Part shown: positions 18,286 through 27,350 of the stretch, one piece after another
Layout: each line of letters opens with the position of its first letter
How positions within the stretch are numbered: the stretch's first letter is position 1
DNA from: an uncultured Slackia sp.
GTDB taxonomy: Bacteria; Actinomycetota; Coriobacteriia; Coriobacteriales; Eggerthellaceae
DNA length: 40,844 nt
Reading direction: 5' to 3'
NCBI RefSeq assembly: GCF_944321625.1
Contig: NZ_CALUMA010000008.1
Span: 1 to 40,844, forward strand
The notes under the pieces: generated by a model
The model's database searches: none
What the model saw: the letters and a program-made list of their open reading frames with translations, nothing else
What the model was told of the DNA's origin: nothing
Program-made: the position numbers and the translations under genes

Positions 18286-19248
18286 ATGACAACCCAATAC
18301 CGACATATACCTGTTCTGCTCGCCGAGTGCCTCGAACAATCACACCTAGAAACCCAGCACACGTTCGTGGATGCAACGCTCGGCGGGGCAGGACATTCGT
18401 CCGAAGTAGCCAAAATGCTGGGACCTGACGGCATCCTGATCGACATCGATCAGGATGATATGGCTCTAGCGGCCGCGGGAGCTCGCCTGGAATCGCTCAA
18501 CTTAACCACACCACCCAGGATCGAGCTTCTCCGCGGCAACTTCGGCGACATGGACGAACTGCTCTTGCAGGCGGAGGTTCCCGGGGTGGACGTATTCTTG
18601 TTCGACCTGGGAATGTCCTCGCCGCAGATTGACCTTCCGCAGCGAGGCTTCTCCTTCAAGGAGGACGCCCCGCTTGACATGAGGATGTCTCCGGGCAAAC
18701 AGACCACAACAGCAGCAGAGCTCATCAACACCCTAGACGCAGCAGAGCTCACCCGGATCATCCGCGACAACTCCGACGAGCGATGGGCGAGCCGAATCGC
18801 TCAGTTCATCGTCGAGGCGCGGGAACGCAAGCCCATCGAAAGAACGGGCGAGCTGGTGGACATCATCAAAGCCGCCATTCCCGCTTCTGCGCGCCGTGCA
18901 GGAGGGCACCCGGCGAAGCGCACCTTCCAGGCGCTCCGCATCGAGGTGAACGGCGAACTTGATGTGCTCAGACGCGGACTTGACGCCGCCATACGCTGGC
19001 TCAATCCCGGCGGGCGCATCCTGGTGATTAGCTATCACTCGCTGGAAGACCGCATCGTGAAGGAGGCCTTCGCGGAGCATGCACGTACGTGCACCTGTCC
19101 GCCTGATCTGCCGATTTGCGTGTGTCACGCCAATCCGGTGCTCAAGGTGGTCACGCGTAAGCCTATTCTTCCCACCGAAGAAGAGGTGGAACGCAACGCG
19201 CGCGCCCGCAGCGCAAAGCTACGCGTGGCGCAAAAACTGAAACGTTAA
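18286..19248 (+). CDS. rsmH: 16S rRNA (cytosine1402-N4)-methyltransferase RsmH
   Basis: SAM-dependent methyltransferase that modifies C1402 in the 16S rRNA decoding centre. ATG 18286 follows GCGAGGA; the GTG at 18280 is too close to it. The 320-residue protein has the SAM motif VDATLGGAGHSSEV (about 27-40), the conserved FDLGMSSPQID and PLDMRM blocks, and the C-terminal YHSLEDRIVK. It starts 18 bases after mraZ, the canonical mraZ-mraW pair. A GCGGGG/CCCCGC hairpin without T tract lies just after its stop. Confidence 0.97.
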   Translation: MTTQYRHIPVLLAECLEQSHLETQHTFVDATLGGAGHSSEVAKMLGPDGILIDIDQDDMALAAAGARLESLNLTTPPRIELLRGNFGDMDELLLQAEVPGVDVFLFDLGMSSPQIDLPQRGFSFKEDAPLDMRMSPGKQTTTAAELINTLDAAELTRIIRDNSDERWASRIAQFIVEARERKPIERTGELVDIIKAAIPASARRAGGHPAKRTFQALRIEVNGELDVLRRGLDAAIRWLNPGGRILVISYHSLEDRIVKEAFAEHARTCTCPPDLPICVCHANPVLKVVTRKPILPTEEEVERNARARSAKLRVAQKLKR

Positions 19249-19316
19249 CCCGCGGGGTTTGCCCCGCCGAAGAAAGACCGACCGAAACGCAGCTTATTCA
19301 CAGAAAGGAGGCCGGT

Positions 19317-19850
19317 ATGAGAAACGAACGTTCCTACCGTGCTTCCCGGTCGGAGACTTCTCGCGCTTCGAGCCGTGCATATGTCGGATCCTCCCGTTCC
19401 GCATATCTCTACGGAAGCGCCGCGCCTGCATACCGCCCCGAGTCCGAGCCCGAATTCGGGGTCATTCCGGGACGCCGCGCTCACTCGGATGTAGTCGAGC
19501 TTCCCGCTTCTATCATGACCATCGCTCGCGTGGTGGTGGCTGTGGCCATCGTCATCGCTGTTATCGCCTGCGTGCGCGTGGGGCTTTCCGCCATGAGTGT
19601 GAACACCTCGATTGCGACCAGTGAGCTCTCCAGCCAGATCGAGACGGCGCGCACCGCCGGCAACGATCTGGAAGTCATGCAGAGCCAGCTCTCCAACTCC
19701 ACGCACATTAAGCTTGAGGCCACGAGCCTTGGCATGGCGGCGCCTGCGGAAACCACCGTGGTTTCGCTTTCGCCTGACGTGGTGGCCACTGATGCGCAGG
19801 GCAATCTCTCTCTTTCTGGCAGCCTTTCGGCCATCGAGAACGCAGGCTAG
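19317..19850 (+). CDS. ftsL: FtsL-like septum protein
   Basis: Single-pass membrane protein of 177 residues. The order is a polar, Ser/Arg-rich cytoplasmic N terminus (1-60), one strongly hydrophobic helix (about 64-86), then an extracytoplasmic helix with potential coiled coil (about 90-125). The segment THIKLEATSLGMAAPAETTV resembles the end of FtsL proteins. FtsL sequences diverge strongly, so identification rests mainly on topology and location between rsmH and ftsI, where FtsL belongs in the FtsQLB divisome subcomplex. AAAGGAGG precedes the ATG. Confidence 0.75.
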   Translation: MRNERSYRASRSETSRASSRAYVGSSRSAYLYGSAAPAYRPESEPEFGVIPGRRAHSDVVELPASIMTIARVVVAVAIVIAVIACVRVGLSAMSVNTSIATSELSSQIETARTAGNDLEVMQSQLSNSTHIKLEATSLGMAAPAETTVVSLSPDVVATDAQGNLSLSGSLSAIENAG

Positions 19851-19859
19851 GCGTCTTTC

Positions 19860-21578
19860 ATGCGAGCGCCTCGAAACGGCAACGCGGTCCCTCAGGGGCC
19901 GGGCATTCCTTCTAACAGATTAGCGTGGCTTCTGGTCATCTTCCTGGGGCTCGCCCTGGTATGGGCGGGCCGCCTTGTGTATCTGCAGGTCATCAAGGCT
20001 GCCGAATACAGCGATGCCGCCGCCGCCTCGCGCACGCTGAGCATCGACATTCCCGCGCGACGCGGAACCATCTATGACCGCAACGGCAACGTGCTTGCGA
20101 CCAGCGTGGAGGCTGCTACGGTCTACGTCAACCCTAAAGAGATCACCGACGTGAACGGCACTGCGAACGCTCTTGCGGAAACGCTGGGCGGAAAGGCCGA
20201 GGATTACACGGATTACCTTACGCAGGACACCACCTTCGTCTACGTGAAGCGCCAGGCCGACATGGAGAAGGCCGATGCGCTGCGCGAGAAGGCGCTGGCT
20301 GGCGTTTATTTCCTCGAAGACACCAAGCGTGTGTACCCCTATGGGCAAACCGCAGGCCAGATCGTGGGTCTGGTGGATGTGGACGGCAATGGCCTCACGG
20401 GCCTCGAGTTGTATTACGACGACATCCTTTCGGGCACGCCGGGCGAGCGCGTGTTCCAGACGGGCGGCGTTGACAAGAACGGCGACAGCATCCCCATCCC
20501 CGACGGCACCGAGGTGGATGAGCCCGCCGTTGACGGTCAGGACATCGTGATTTCCATCGACATCGACATGCAGAAAGACCTTGAGGACAGGCTTGCCCAG
20601 GGTGTCGAGGAGATTGAAGGCAGCGACGGATCCGCCGTGCTCATGGACGCATCCAGCGGCGAGATCCTGGCCATGGCCTCGACGCCGTACCTCAATCCGT
20701 CAAACACGTCGAAGATCGAGGAGGGGGCGGATTCCGTCAAGGCCGTCACCCACGCCTTCGAACCGGGCTCCATCTTCAAGACGGTTTCCGCCATGGCGCT
20801 TTTAGAGGAAACGTCCATCACGCCCGACGTGCAGATTGACTGCCCGGCCTATCTGGAGGCCGAAGACGGCTATACCGTGTCCGACTCGCATAAGCGTTCC
20901 GATGCCGTGTTCTCGTTCCGCGAGATTATAAACGAATCGTCTAACGTGGGCATTACGCTTGCGGTGCGCGATTATCTGGGATTCGGCCCCCTGTACGACA
21001 AGATTTTGTCCTACGGCCTCAACGACGTGACGGGCATCGACTACCCTGGCGAGGCGGGCGGTTATCTCGCGCCGGAAATCGACACGTGGTCCAACATCGC
21101 TAAATACAACCTGACGTTTGGCCAGGGCGTTTCCGTCACGCCGCTGCAGATGGTTCGATTCTACGGCGCCATCGCCAACAACGGCGTGGCATGCACGCCG
21201 CACCTACTCATCTCGAAACCCCAGACGGGCGAGACGCCGACGTATGAGACCGAGCAGATCATCGAGAATACTGAAGCCATTCCCACGATGACCAGCATGC
21301 TCGAAACCGTTGTGACCGATGGTACCGGCACGGGTGCCGCCATCGACGGCTACAGGGTTGCCGGCAAGACGGGCACCGCGGAGTACGCCGACGAAGAGCA
21401 CGGCGGATACGTCACGGGGTCCTGGAATCTGGATTTCACGGGATTTTTGCCGGATGCGTCGCTGCCCTTGGTATGTTTTGTAGGTGTGAACGAGGTTCCT
21501 TACGAGCGAAATACCACTGAGGTGTTTCACGATATAATGGCGGATGCTATCGATCGCTACGGCATCGTTCAGGACTGA
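19860..21578 (+). CDS. ftsI: Division-specific class B penicillin-binding protein (FtsI/PBP3)
   Basis: Septal transpeptidase working with FtsW. A cytoplasmic tail and one membrane anchor (about residues 20-42) precede the dimerisation domain (from RRGTIYDRNGNVLATS, about 62). The transpeptidase domain has catalytic Ser304 in SIFK (Ser304/Lys307), SxN at Ser360-Asn362, and KTGT at 503-506. There are 572 residues and no PASTA domains, unlike PBP2x or SpoVD-type relatives. The ATG is 9 bases after the ftsL stop, with little recognisable ribosome site, so coupling is likely. Confidence 0.95.
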   Translation: MRAPRNGNAVPQGPGIPSNRLAWLLVIFLGLALVWAGRLVYLQVIKAAEYSDAAAASRTLSIDIPARRGTIYDRNGNVLATSVEAATVYVNPKEITDVNGTANALAETLGGKAEDYTDYLTQDTTFVYVKRQADMEKADALREKALAGVYFLEDTKRVYPYGQTAGQIVGLVDVDGNGLTGLELYYDDILSGTPGERVFQTGGVDKNGDSIPIPDGTEVDEPAVDGQDIVISIDIDMQKDLEDRLAQGVEEIEGSDGSAVLMDASSGEILAMASTPYLNPSNTSKIEEGADSVKAVTHAFEPGSIFKTVSAMALLEETSITPDVQIDCPAYLEAEDGYTVSDSHKRSDAVFSFREIINESSNVGITLAVRDYLGFGPLYDKILSYGLNDVTGIDYPGEAGGYLAPEIDTWSNIAKYNLTFGQGVSVTPLQMVRFYGAIANNGVACTPHLLISKPQTGETPTYETEQIIENTEAIPTMTSMLETVVTDGTGTGAAIDGYRVAGKTGTAEYADEEHGGYVTGSWNLDFTGFLPDASLPLVCFVGVNEVPYERNTTEVFHDIMADAIDRYGIVQD

Positions 21579-21628
21579 CCTTGTTCGCCCTGCAAGGGTG
21601 CGGGAGGAAATGCTAGAAGGCAAGACGC

Positions 21629-23050
21629 ATGAAGTTTTCGATACAAGACATAGTACGCATTACAGGGGGCGATCTTTCGGTTGCCCCTCTCGACGCTCAA
21701 GCGCGGGTATGCGGTTTGAGTTGGGATTCGCGTTCGGTTGAGCCAGGGTGGGCGTATGTCGCCATCGTGGGCGAGCGCGTGGACGGCAACGATTACGCCG
21801 CTTCGGCCATGCGCTCGGGCGCGGCGGTAGCGCTCATGAGCCGTGTGCCCAGCGAAGACGAGGCCGCGTGTGCTCGCGAGACGGGCGCGGCAATCGTCGT
21901 CGTGAAGGACGGCGAAGAAGCCATCATCGCCCTTGCTCGGGCGTGGCGCGCCATGCTGACGGCAACCGTGGTAGGCATCACGGGCTCGGTGGGGAAGACC
22001 ACCACCAAGGGCCTTGTGCGCCAGGTGCTGTCGAGCAAATTCCGCACCCACGCTACCAAGGGCAATTACAACAATCAGCTGGGCGCACCCTACACGGTGC
22101 TCATCACGCCCGAGGATTGCGAGATGCTCGTCGTGGAGATGGGCATGGACCACGCCGGCGAGATCGCGCGCATCTGCAAGACCGCGCGCCCCGATATGGG
22201 CGTCATCACTAATGTGGGCGTGTCGCATCTCGAATATCTGGGCACGCGCGAGAATATCGCTCGCGCCAAGGCGGAGCTCGTCGACGCGCTTCCTGAAGGC
22301 GGGACGGCGTTTTTGCAGGCCCAAGGAGAATTCACCGATTTCATCCGCGCGCATTCGCGCACCGAGGAGCACGGCGTGAACGTGACGCTGTTCGGTGGCA
22401 GCGATTCATGCGCCGACGTGTATGCGACCGATGTCGAGCTTGACGACGAAAGCCATCCTCGCTTCACGCTGCATGCAGGCGATGCCTCCGTGCGTCTCAC
22501 GCTGGGGCTGCGCGGCATCCACAATGTGGACAACGCCTGCGCCGCTGCGGCGGTGGGCCTGGCGTGCGGCATGAGCCTGGATGAGGTGGCTTCTGCGCTT
22601 GAGGCGGCTGAACCCGAGGCGGGTCGCGCGCAGCTCAAGCGTGCGGCGTGCGGCGCGCTCGTGTTCGACGATGCATACAACGCGAGCCCGGCGAGCATGA
22701 AGGCTTCGCTCCAGATGCTTTCCTCCTATAAGGCAGCCGGCAAGAAGATTGCCGTGCTGGGCGACATGGGAGAGCTTGGCCAGGCGTCGGATTCCGGTCA
22801 CTACGACACGGGCACTGCCGCCGCTCAGGCGGGCGTCGATGTGCTCGTGTGCGTAGGCGAGCTCGCTGGCCGCATAGCCCAGGGGGCTATCGATGCCGGC
22901 ATGGCAGCGGAACAAGTGATAAGCGTGTCCGACGCCCAGGCGGCGGTGGATGCTGTGAAGCCCCGTCTTTCCGAGGGCGATGTCGTATTGGTGAAGGCGT
23001 CCCATTTCATGGGTCTCGACCGCGTCGTTGAGGGGGTTGTCGGCGCATGA
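21629..23050 (+). CDS. murF: UDP-MurNAc-tripeptide--D-Ala-D-Ala ligase MurF
   Basis: Adds D-Ala-D-Ala to the UDP-MurNAc-tripeptide, completing the soluble precursor. The three Mur-ligase domains are present: N-terminal uridine-binding, central ATPase with GITGSVGKTTTK (about 112-123), and C-terminal. MurF-specific blocks TKGNYNNQLGAPYT and VFDDAYNASPASM distinguish it from MurE. There are 473 residues. In most dcw clusters murE lies just before murF; here murF follows ftsI directly. Its stop overlaps the mraY ATG. Confidence 0.96.
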   Translation: MKFSIQDIVRITGGDLSVAPLDAQARVCGLSWDSRSVEPGWAYVAIVGERVDGNDYAASAMRSGAAVALMSRVPSEDEAACARETGAAIVVVKDGEEAIIALARAWRAMLTATVVGITGSVGKTTTKGLVRQVLSSKFRTHATKGNYNNQLGAPYTVLITPEDCEMLVVEMGMDHAGEIARICKTARPDMGVITNVGVSHLEYLGTRENIARAKAELVDALPEGGTAFLQAQGEFTDFIRAHSRTEEHGVNVTLFGGSDSCADVYATDVELDDESHPRFTLHAGDASVRLTLGLRGIHNVDNACAAAAVGLACGMSLDEVASALEAAEPEAGRAQLKRAACGALVFDDAYNASPASMKASLQMLSSYKAAGKKIAVLGDMGELGQASDSGHYDTGTAAAQAGVDVLVCVGELAGRIAQGAIDAGMAAEQVISVSDAQAAVDAVKPRLSEGDVVLVKASHFMGLDRVVEGVVGA

Positions 23051-24102
23051 TAAGCAGTCTGTTCTCGTCGTATCCGACGTTTCTGGTGTTTCTGGGGTTC
23101 GTGGTCGCGGCGGCCATCACGATGATTCTGATGCCCGCCTGGATCAAGCTCCTCACGCGCACGCATATCGGCCAGCAGGTTCGCGCCGACGGTCCACAGA
23201 GCCATCTGGTGAAACAGGGCACGCCCACGATGGGCGGCGTGATCATGCTGATCGCCATCATCGTGACGGTGCTTTTGGTGGTGCCTCCTTCGTTCGGGTT
23301 CATCGCGGCCATTCTGGCGACGGTGCTCACTGGCGCCCTGGGCCTGTTCGACGATGCGTCCAAGGTCATTCATGAGCGCTCGCTGGGTCTGACGCCCAAG
23401 GGCAAGCTTATCGGTCAGTTCCTCATCGCAAGCGCGTTCATCCTTGCCGTGGTGAACTTCGCCGGCATCGAGCCTACGGTGCAGATTCCGTTCGTGTGCA
23501 CGCTTGACCTGGGCGTGCTGACCACGGTCATCCCCGTGGGCGGGCTTGAGAACGGATTCCAGATTCCCTGGCTGTACCTCATCTTCTGCAACGTTTTGCT
23601 GGCGGGCATGAGCAACGCCGTCAATCTGACCGACGGCCTTGACGGCTTGGCCGCCGGAACGGTGATGGTGGTCATGCTGGTCATGGCGGCCATCGCGTAC
23701 CGCTGCGACATGCTTCCCATGGCCGTGTTTGGCGCCACCATCGCGGGTGCCTGCGTCGGCTTCCTATGGTTCAACACGTATCCCGCTGATATCTTCATGG
23801 GTGACACCGGCTCGCTCGCGCTGGGCACGGCGCTGGGCTGCGCCGCCATCGTGACCAAGACCGAGATCTTTTCCATCATCATCGGCGGTCTGTTTGTTGC
23901 CGAGGCTATTTCGGTCATGCTGCAGGTGGTGTACTACAAGCGCACCAAGAAGCGCCTGTTCCTGATGGCACCTTTGCATCACCACTTTGAGAAGAAGGGC
24001 TGGAGCGAGACCAAGGTGGTCATCCGCTTCTGGATCGTGTCCGGCGTGCTCGCCGCATTCGGCTTCGTGCTGTGGTTCGTGCAGCCGCTTATGATGGGGT
24101 AG
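23047..24102 (+). CDS. mraY: Phospho-MurNAc-pentapeptide transferase MraY
   Basis: Integral membrane enzyme that transfers phospho-MurNAc-pentapeptide to undecaprenyl phosphate, forming lipid I. There are ten hydrophobic segments over 351 residues. Catalytic and metal motifs are LGLFDDASK (about 97-105), NLTDGLDGLA, FMGDTGSLALG and PLHHHFE. It starts within the end of murF (ATGA overlap). A large palindromic element, not a gene, follows before murD. Confidence 0.98.
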   Translation: MISSLFSSYPTFLVFLGFVVAAAITMILMPAWIKLLTRTHIGQQVRADGPQSHLVKQGTPTMGGVIMLIAIIVTVLLVVPPSFGFIAAILATVLTGALGLFDDASKVIHERSLGLTPKGKLIGQFLIASAFILAVVNFAGIEPTVQIPFVCTLDLGVLTTVIPVGGLENGFQIPWLYLIFCNVLLAGMSNAVNLTDGLDGLAAGTVMVVMLVMAAIAYRCDMLPMAVFGATIAGACVGFLWFNTYPADIFMGDTGSLALGTALGCAAIVTKTEIFSIIIGGLFVAEAISVMLQVVYYKRTKKRLFLMAPLHHHFEKKGWSETKVVIRFWIVSGVLAAFGFVLWFVQPLMMG

Positions 24103-24110
24103 AAGCCTCT

Positions 24111-24255
24111 CTCGCGAGTTCGGGGCGGAAGGGCGGCGGGGAGGACCTCGTGCTCAAACAGTCCTGACTCGCTCGAACATGCCGGGAACGGCATGTTCGG
24201 CTCTTGCGGAACTGCGCGCGAGGTCCTCCCCGCCGCCCTTCCGCCCCGCTGCGAG
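24111..24255. repeat. Nested palindrome between mraY and murD: 30-bp perfect inverted repeat
   Basis: The arm at 24121-24150 (beginning CGGGGCGGAAGGGCGG) is exactly complementary to 24219-24248. Pairing extends inward three bases with one U-G pair, and outward, after a small internal loop, through CTCGC (24111-24115) with GCGAG (24251-24255). Inside sits a second perfect hairpin CGAACATGCCG/CGGCATGTTCG (24174-24184 with 24189-24199) and a GGAA loop. There is no T tract. The murD ribosome site lies downstream and free. Confidence 0.9.
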
Positions 24256-24314
24256 CCGATGCGCTAAAGGTGCGCCTTTGGGGACCTGTTTGTTCTCCGT
24301 ATGAGGAGGTTATT

Positions 24315-25745
24315 ATGACTGGTGAGATGATTGTGGGCCGCAAGAGGGCGGCGAGGAATTTGGGCGATGTGCTCATTCTGGGCTTGGGTAAAAGCGGGCG
24401 TGCCGCTGCGCGCTACTGCCTTGAAGCACGCCATCTGGGTGAAGACGTTGCGAGCCTGACCATTGCGGCGGGCGAGCAGAACGACGGCGCTTTGGAGTTC
24501 GCGCAATACTGCGAATCGCGCGGCGCCAAGGTGTATTTCGATCTGTATACGTTCGAGGGCCATTACGACCTGTGCATCGCAAGCCCCGGCATCTCTCAGT
24601 TCTCGCGTTTCTATGAGAATGCTTCCCATGTGAGCGAAGAAATCATCAGCGAGGTTGAGTTTGCCTGGCGTGAAAGCGCTCAAGATTCGCGCTGGGTGGC
24701 GGTGACCGGCACCAATGGCAAGACTACCACCACTACGCTCACCACACACATTCTGAAGGCTGCACACGAGCGCGTGGAGGCCGTGGGCAATATTGGCAAC
24801 ACCTGCATCGAGGCGGTGGCGCAGGGCGAAAGCGACGTGTATGTGGCCGAGACCAGCTCGTTCCAGCTGGCCTCGATGAAGTACTTCGCGCCCCAGGCGG
24901 CCATTCTTCTGAACATCACGCCGGATCACCTGTATTGGCACATGACCTATGAGAATTACGCCGAGGCAAAGGCGCGCGTATTCGCCAATATGAACGAGGG
25001 CAACCTCGCTGTCGTGAACGTCGACGACGAAGGCGTCCAGGAAGTGCTGCCGCAGATTAGGCAGACGGGTGCCCGTGTCTGCGAGGTGTCGCTCGAAGAT
25101 TCGGGCGCTTCGTGGGCGGCGTTCTGCGCGAACGGCATCCTCACGCTTCGTCGCGGGGGAGAGGAGTTCTCCCTGGTGCATCGCGATGGGCTTGCCATCA
25201 AGGGCGACCACAACGTGATCAACGCGCTGTGCGCGGCCGCTGCCGCCATGGAGGCGGGTGCTTCCGCCGACGCCGTGCGCGAAGGTCTGCGTTCGTTCAG
25301 GCCCTTGGAGCATCGCCTCGAGCCGTGCGGCCAGATCGATGGCGTGAACTTCGTGAACGACTCCAAGGCGACCAACGTAGATGCCACCCTCAAGGCGCTT
25401 TCCGCGTATCCCAAGGGGCGCGCCGTGTTCCTTCTGGGCGGTCACGACAAGGGCACCGAGCTGGATGACCTGGTGAAGGCGGCCGAGGAAACCTGCCGTG
25501 CGGTCGTGTGCTTCGGCGCCGCGGGCGAGCGCTTCATGAAAGCGTTCGAAGGCAGCTCGCTGACGCATGTCCAAACCGCGCATATGGAAGACGCCCTTGA
25601 CGAGGCCATCTCGATCGCTCAGCCGGGGGATTCCGTGGTGCTCTCTCCCGCGTGCGCGTCGTTCGACGAGTTCGATTCGTTCGAGCATCGCGGCCGCGTG
25701 TTCAAGCATCTCGTCGCGTTCCGCGCTCAGCGCGCCGAACGCTAG
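24315..25745 (+). CDS. murD: UDP-MurNAc-L-alanine--D-glutamate ligase MurD
   Basis: Cytoplasmic ligase adding D-Glu to UDP-MurNAc-L-Ala. The ATG at 24315 follows GAGGAGG; the open frame upstream runs through the palindrome and is not coding. The 476 residues hold the N-terminal Rossmann-like domain (DVLILGLGKSGRAAARYC), the ATP loop TGTNGKTTTTTL (about 133-144), the NITPDHLYWHMTYENYAEAK block and C-terminal VNDSKATNVDATLKAL. It is separated from mraY by 212 bases, the largest gap inside the dcw run. Confidence 0.96.
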   Translation: MTGEMIVGRKRAARNLGDVLILGLGKSGRAAARYCLEARHLGEDVASLTIAAGEQNDGALEFAQYCESRGAKVYFDLYTFEGHYDLCIASPGISQFSRFYENASHVSEEIISEVEFAWRESAQDSRWVAVTGTNGKTTTTTLTTHILKAAHERVEAVGNIGNTCIEAVAQGESDVYVAETSSFQLASMKYFAPQAAILLNITPDHLYWHMTYENYAEAKARVFANMNEGNLAVVNVDDEGVQEVLPQIRQTGARVCEVSLEDSGASWAAFCANGILTLRRGGEEFSLVHRDGLAIKGDHNVINALCAAAAAMEAGASADAVREGLRSFRPLEHRLEPCGQIDGVNFVNDSKATNVDATLKALSAYPKGRAVFLLGGHDKGTELDDLVKAAEETCRAVVCFGAAGERFMKAFEGSSLTHVQTAHMEDALDEAISIAQPGDSVVLSPACASFDEFDSFEHRGRVFKHLVAFRAQRAER

Positions 25746-25769
25746 GCGGCCGCCTTGGCGTTTTCTTTC

Positions 25770-27344
25770 ATGCATAGCAACGGGACGCGTTCCGCCGAAA
25801 AGGCGGCGCGCAACCAGGCCGATGCCCGCGGAGTGCCCGCCGACATCATGCTGCCGCGCGTCGTGCTCATGGTATCGGTGATTCTGCTGGTGCTCATCGG
25901 GTTGGTCATGGTGTTCTCGGCGTCGACCGTCGAAGCCATTGCCGACGAGGAAAGCGTGCTCTCCTATGTGAGCAAGCAGGCGATTTTCGTAGGCATCGGC
26001 GCATTGGGCGCGCTCATCGTCGCGAAGCTCATGCCGTACCACATCTGGCGTTCGGGTCCTGTGTTCTACATCTTCTGGGGCTTGGCGTGCGTGCTTCTGG
26101 TGGCGGTGCTTCTGGTGGGCACCGAGGCGCTGGGCGCCCAGCGTTGGATCTACATCGGCCCGTTCAGCCTTCAGCCTACCGAGTTTGCCAAGATCATCCT
26201 GGTCATCGGGGCGGCGCGTATCATGTGCGACCTCAACGAGGGCGCCATGAACGTCAAGCAGGCGGCCGTGTGGTTCTTCGTGCTGGTGCTGGCGCCGCTC
26301 GCGTTTCTGTACGAGACGCAATCGGACATGGGCTCGGCCATCATCATCCTCATGGGCGTGTTCGCGGTCGCCTGGCTGGGCGAGGTTCCCCTGAAGCTGC
26401 TGGTGCCGGTGGTGCTGGTGCTGGTGGTCGTGGCTGCTGTCGCGATGAGCACGGGGTATCGCGCCGAACGCGTGAAGGTGTGGCTGAACCCGTGGAACGA
26501 CGGCGAGGGCGGCTACGGCACGGGCTTCCAGCTGATCCATTCGTATTATGCGTTCTCGCAAGGCGGCCTTTTCGGCGTGGGATTGGGCAACTCGCGTGAG
26601 AAGTTCCTCTACCTTCCCGAGGCCGAGACCGACTTCATCTTCTCCATCATCGGGGAAGAGCTGGGTATGGTGGGCGCTCTTGCGGTCATCGCCCTGTTTA
26701 TCGCGTTTCTCTATGCCGGCCTGCGCATCGCCGCCAAGGCTCCGGATGAGTTCGGCAAGATTCTGGCGGGCAGCCTGACGGTCATGCTGGTGGGACAGGC
26801 CTTTTTGAATATGGCATGCGCCACCGGGCTGTTTCCGACTACGGGTAAGCCGCTGCCGTTCATCTCATCGGGCGGATCGTCGGTCATATCGTCTCTGCTC
26901 ATCGTGGGCGTGCTCATGTCGGTGAGCTACGGTTCCAATGTGCTCACGCCCTACGAGCAGCGCCGCAACAACCTCAACGTGCTCCGCGTCGAAAGTGATG
27001 CGTCCGCTTCTGGCGATTCGTACGATATGAATGAAGGGCGCGGACGCACGAGGCGCTCCGGATCGAGGGGCGCAGGCGATGTGGCATCCTTAGGCTCCTC
27101 GCGCGGGAGAGGCGGAAGAAACCGAAGCGCGGCCCGTCAAGAAAGGGACGCGCTCTCTGGGGAATCCTTGCGCAGCGCAGGCCCCGGAAGGCGCAGCGAC
27201 CGAAATTCCCGCGCATCCGAGGCACCGGGTTCCAGACGTTCGTCCGGCATGGATACGACGACGCGTTCCTCGCGGTCCCGCTCGAGTGATTTGCGATTGG
27301 GAACGGGCAGGGATAGAACGTATTACGACGACCGAAGGCGATGA
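25770..27344 (+). CDS. ftsW: Septal peptidoglycan polymerase FtsW (SEDS) with Arg/Ser-rich tail
   Basis: SEDS-family glycosyltransferase that polymerises lipid II at the septum with FtsI. Residues 30-395 contain about ten membrane helices and the family blocks GAQRWIYIGPFSLQPTEFAK, QSDMGSA, YGTGFQLIHSYYAFSQGG, YLPEAETDFIFSIIGEELG and PFISSGGSS. The start is uncertain: ATG 25770 gives 524 residues, while TTG 25755 would add five; neither has a clear ribosome site. The last roughly 125 residues are unusual, a low-complexity tail rich in Arg, Ser and Gly. The gene begins 24 bases after murD. Confidence 0.93.
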   Translation: MHSNGTRSAEKAARNQADARGVPADIMLPRVVLMVSVILLVLIGLVMVFSASTVEAIADEESVLSYVSKQAIFVGIGALGALIVAKLMPYHIWRSGPVFYIFWGLACVLLVAVLLVGTEALGAQRWIYIGPFSLQPTEFAKIILVIGAARIMCDLNEGAMNVKQAAVWFFVLVLAPLAFLYETQSDMGSAIIILMGVFAVAWLGEVPLKLLVPVVLVLVVVAAVAMSTGYRAERVKVWLNPWNDGEGGYGTGFQLIHSYYAFSQGGLFGVGLGNSREKFLYLPEAETDFIFSIIGEELGMVGALAVIALFIAFLYAGLRIAAKAPDEFGKILAGSLTVMLVGQAFLNMACATGLFPTTGKPLPFISSGGSSVISSLLIVGVLMSVSYGSNVLTPYEQRRNNLNVLRVESDASASGDSYDMNEGRGRTRRSGSRGAGDVASLGSSRGRGGRNRSAARQERDALSGESLRSAGPGRRSDRNSRASEAPGSRRSSGMDTTTRSSRSRSSDLRLGTGRDRTYYDDRRR

Positions 27345-27350
27345 TGTTCG

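Noticed and set aside
24264..26561. 765-codon open frame on the minus strand opposite murD and ftsW
   Set aside because: It is antisense to two well-recognised genes; composition (His/Arg-rich, no domain) is typical of a GC-rich shadow frame.
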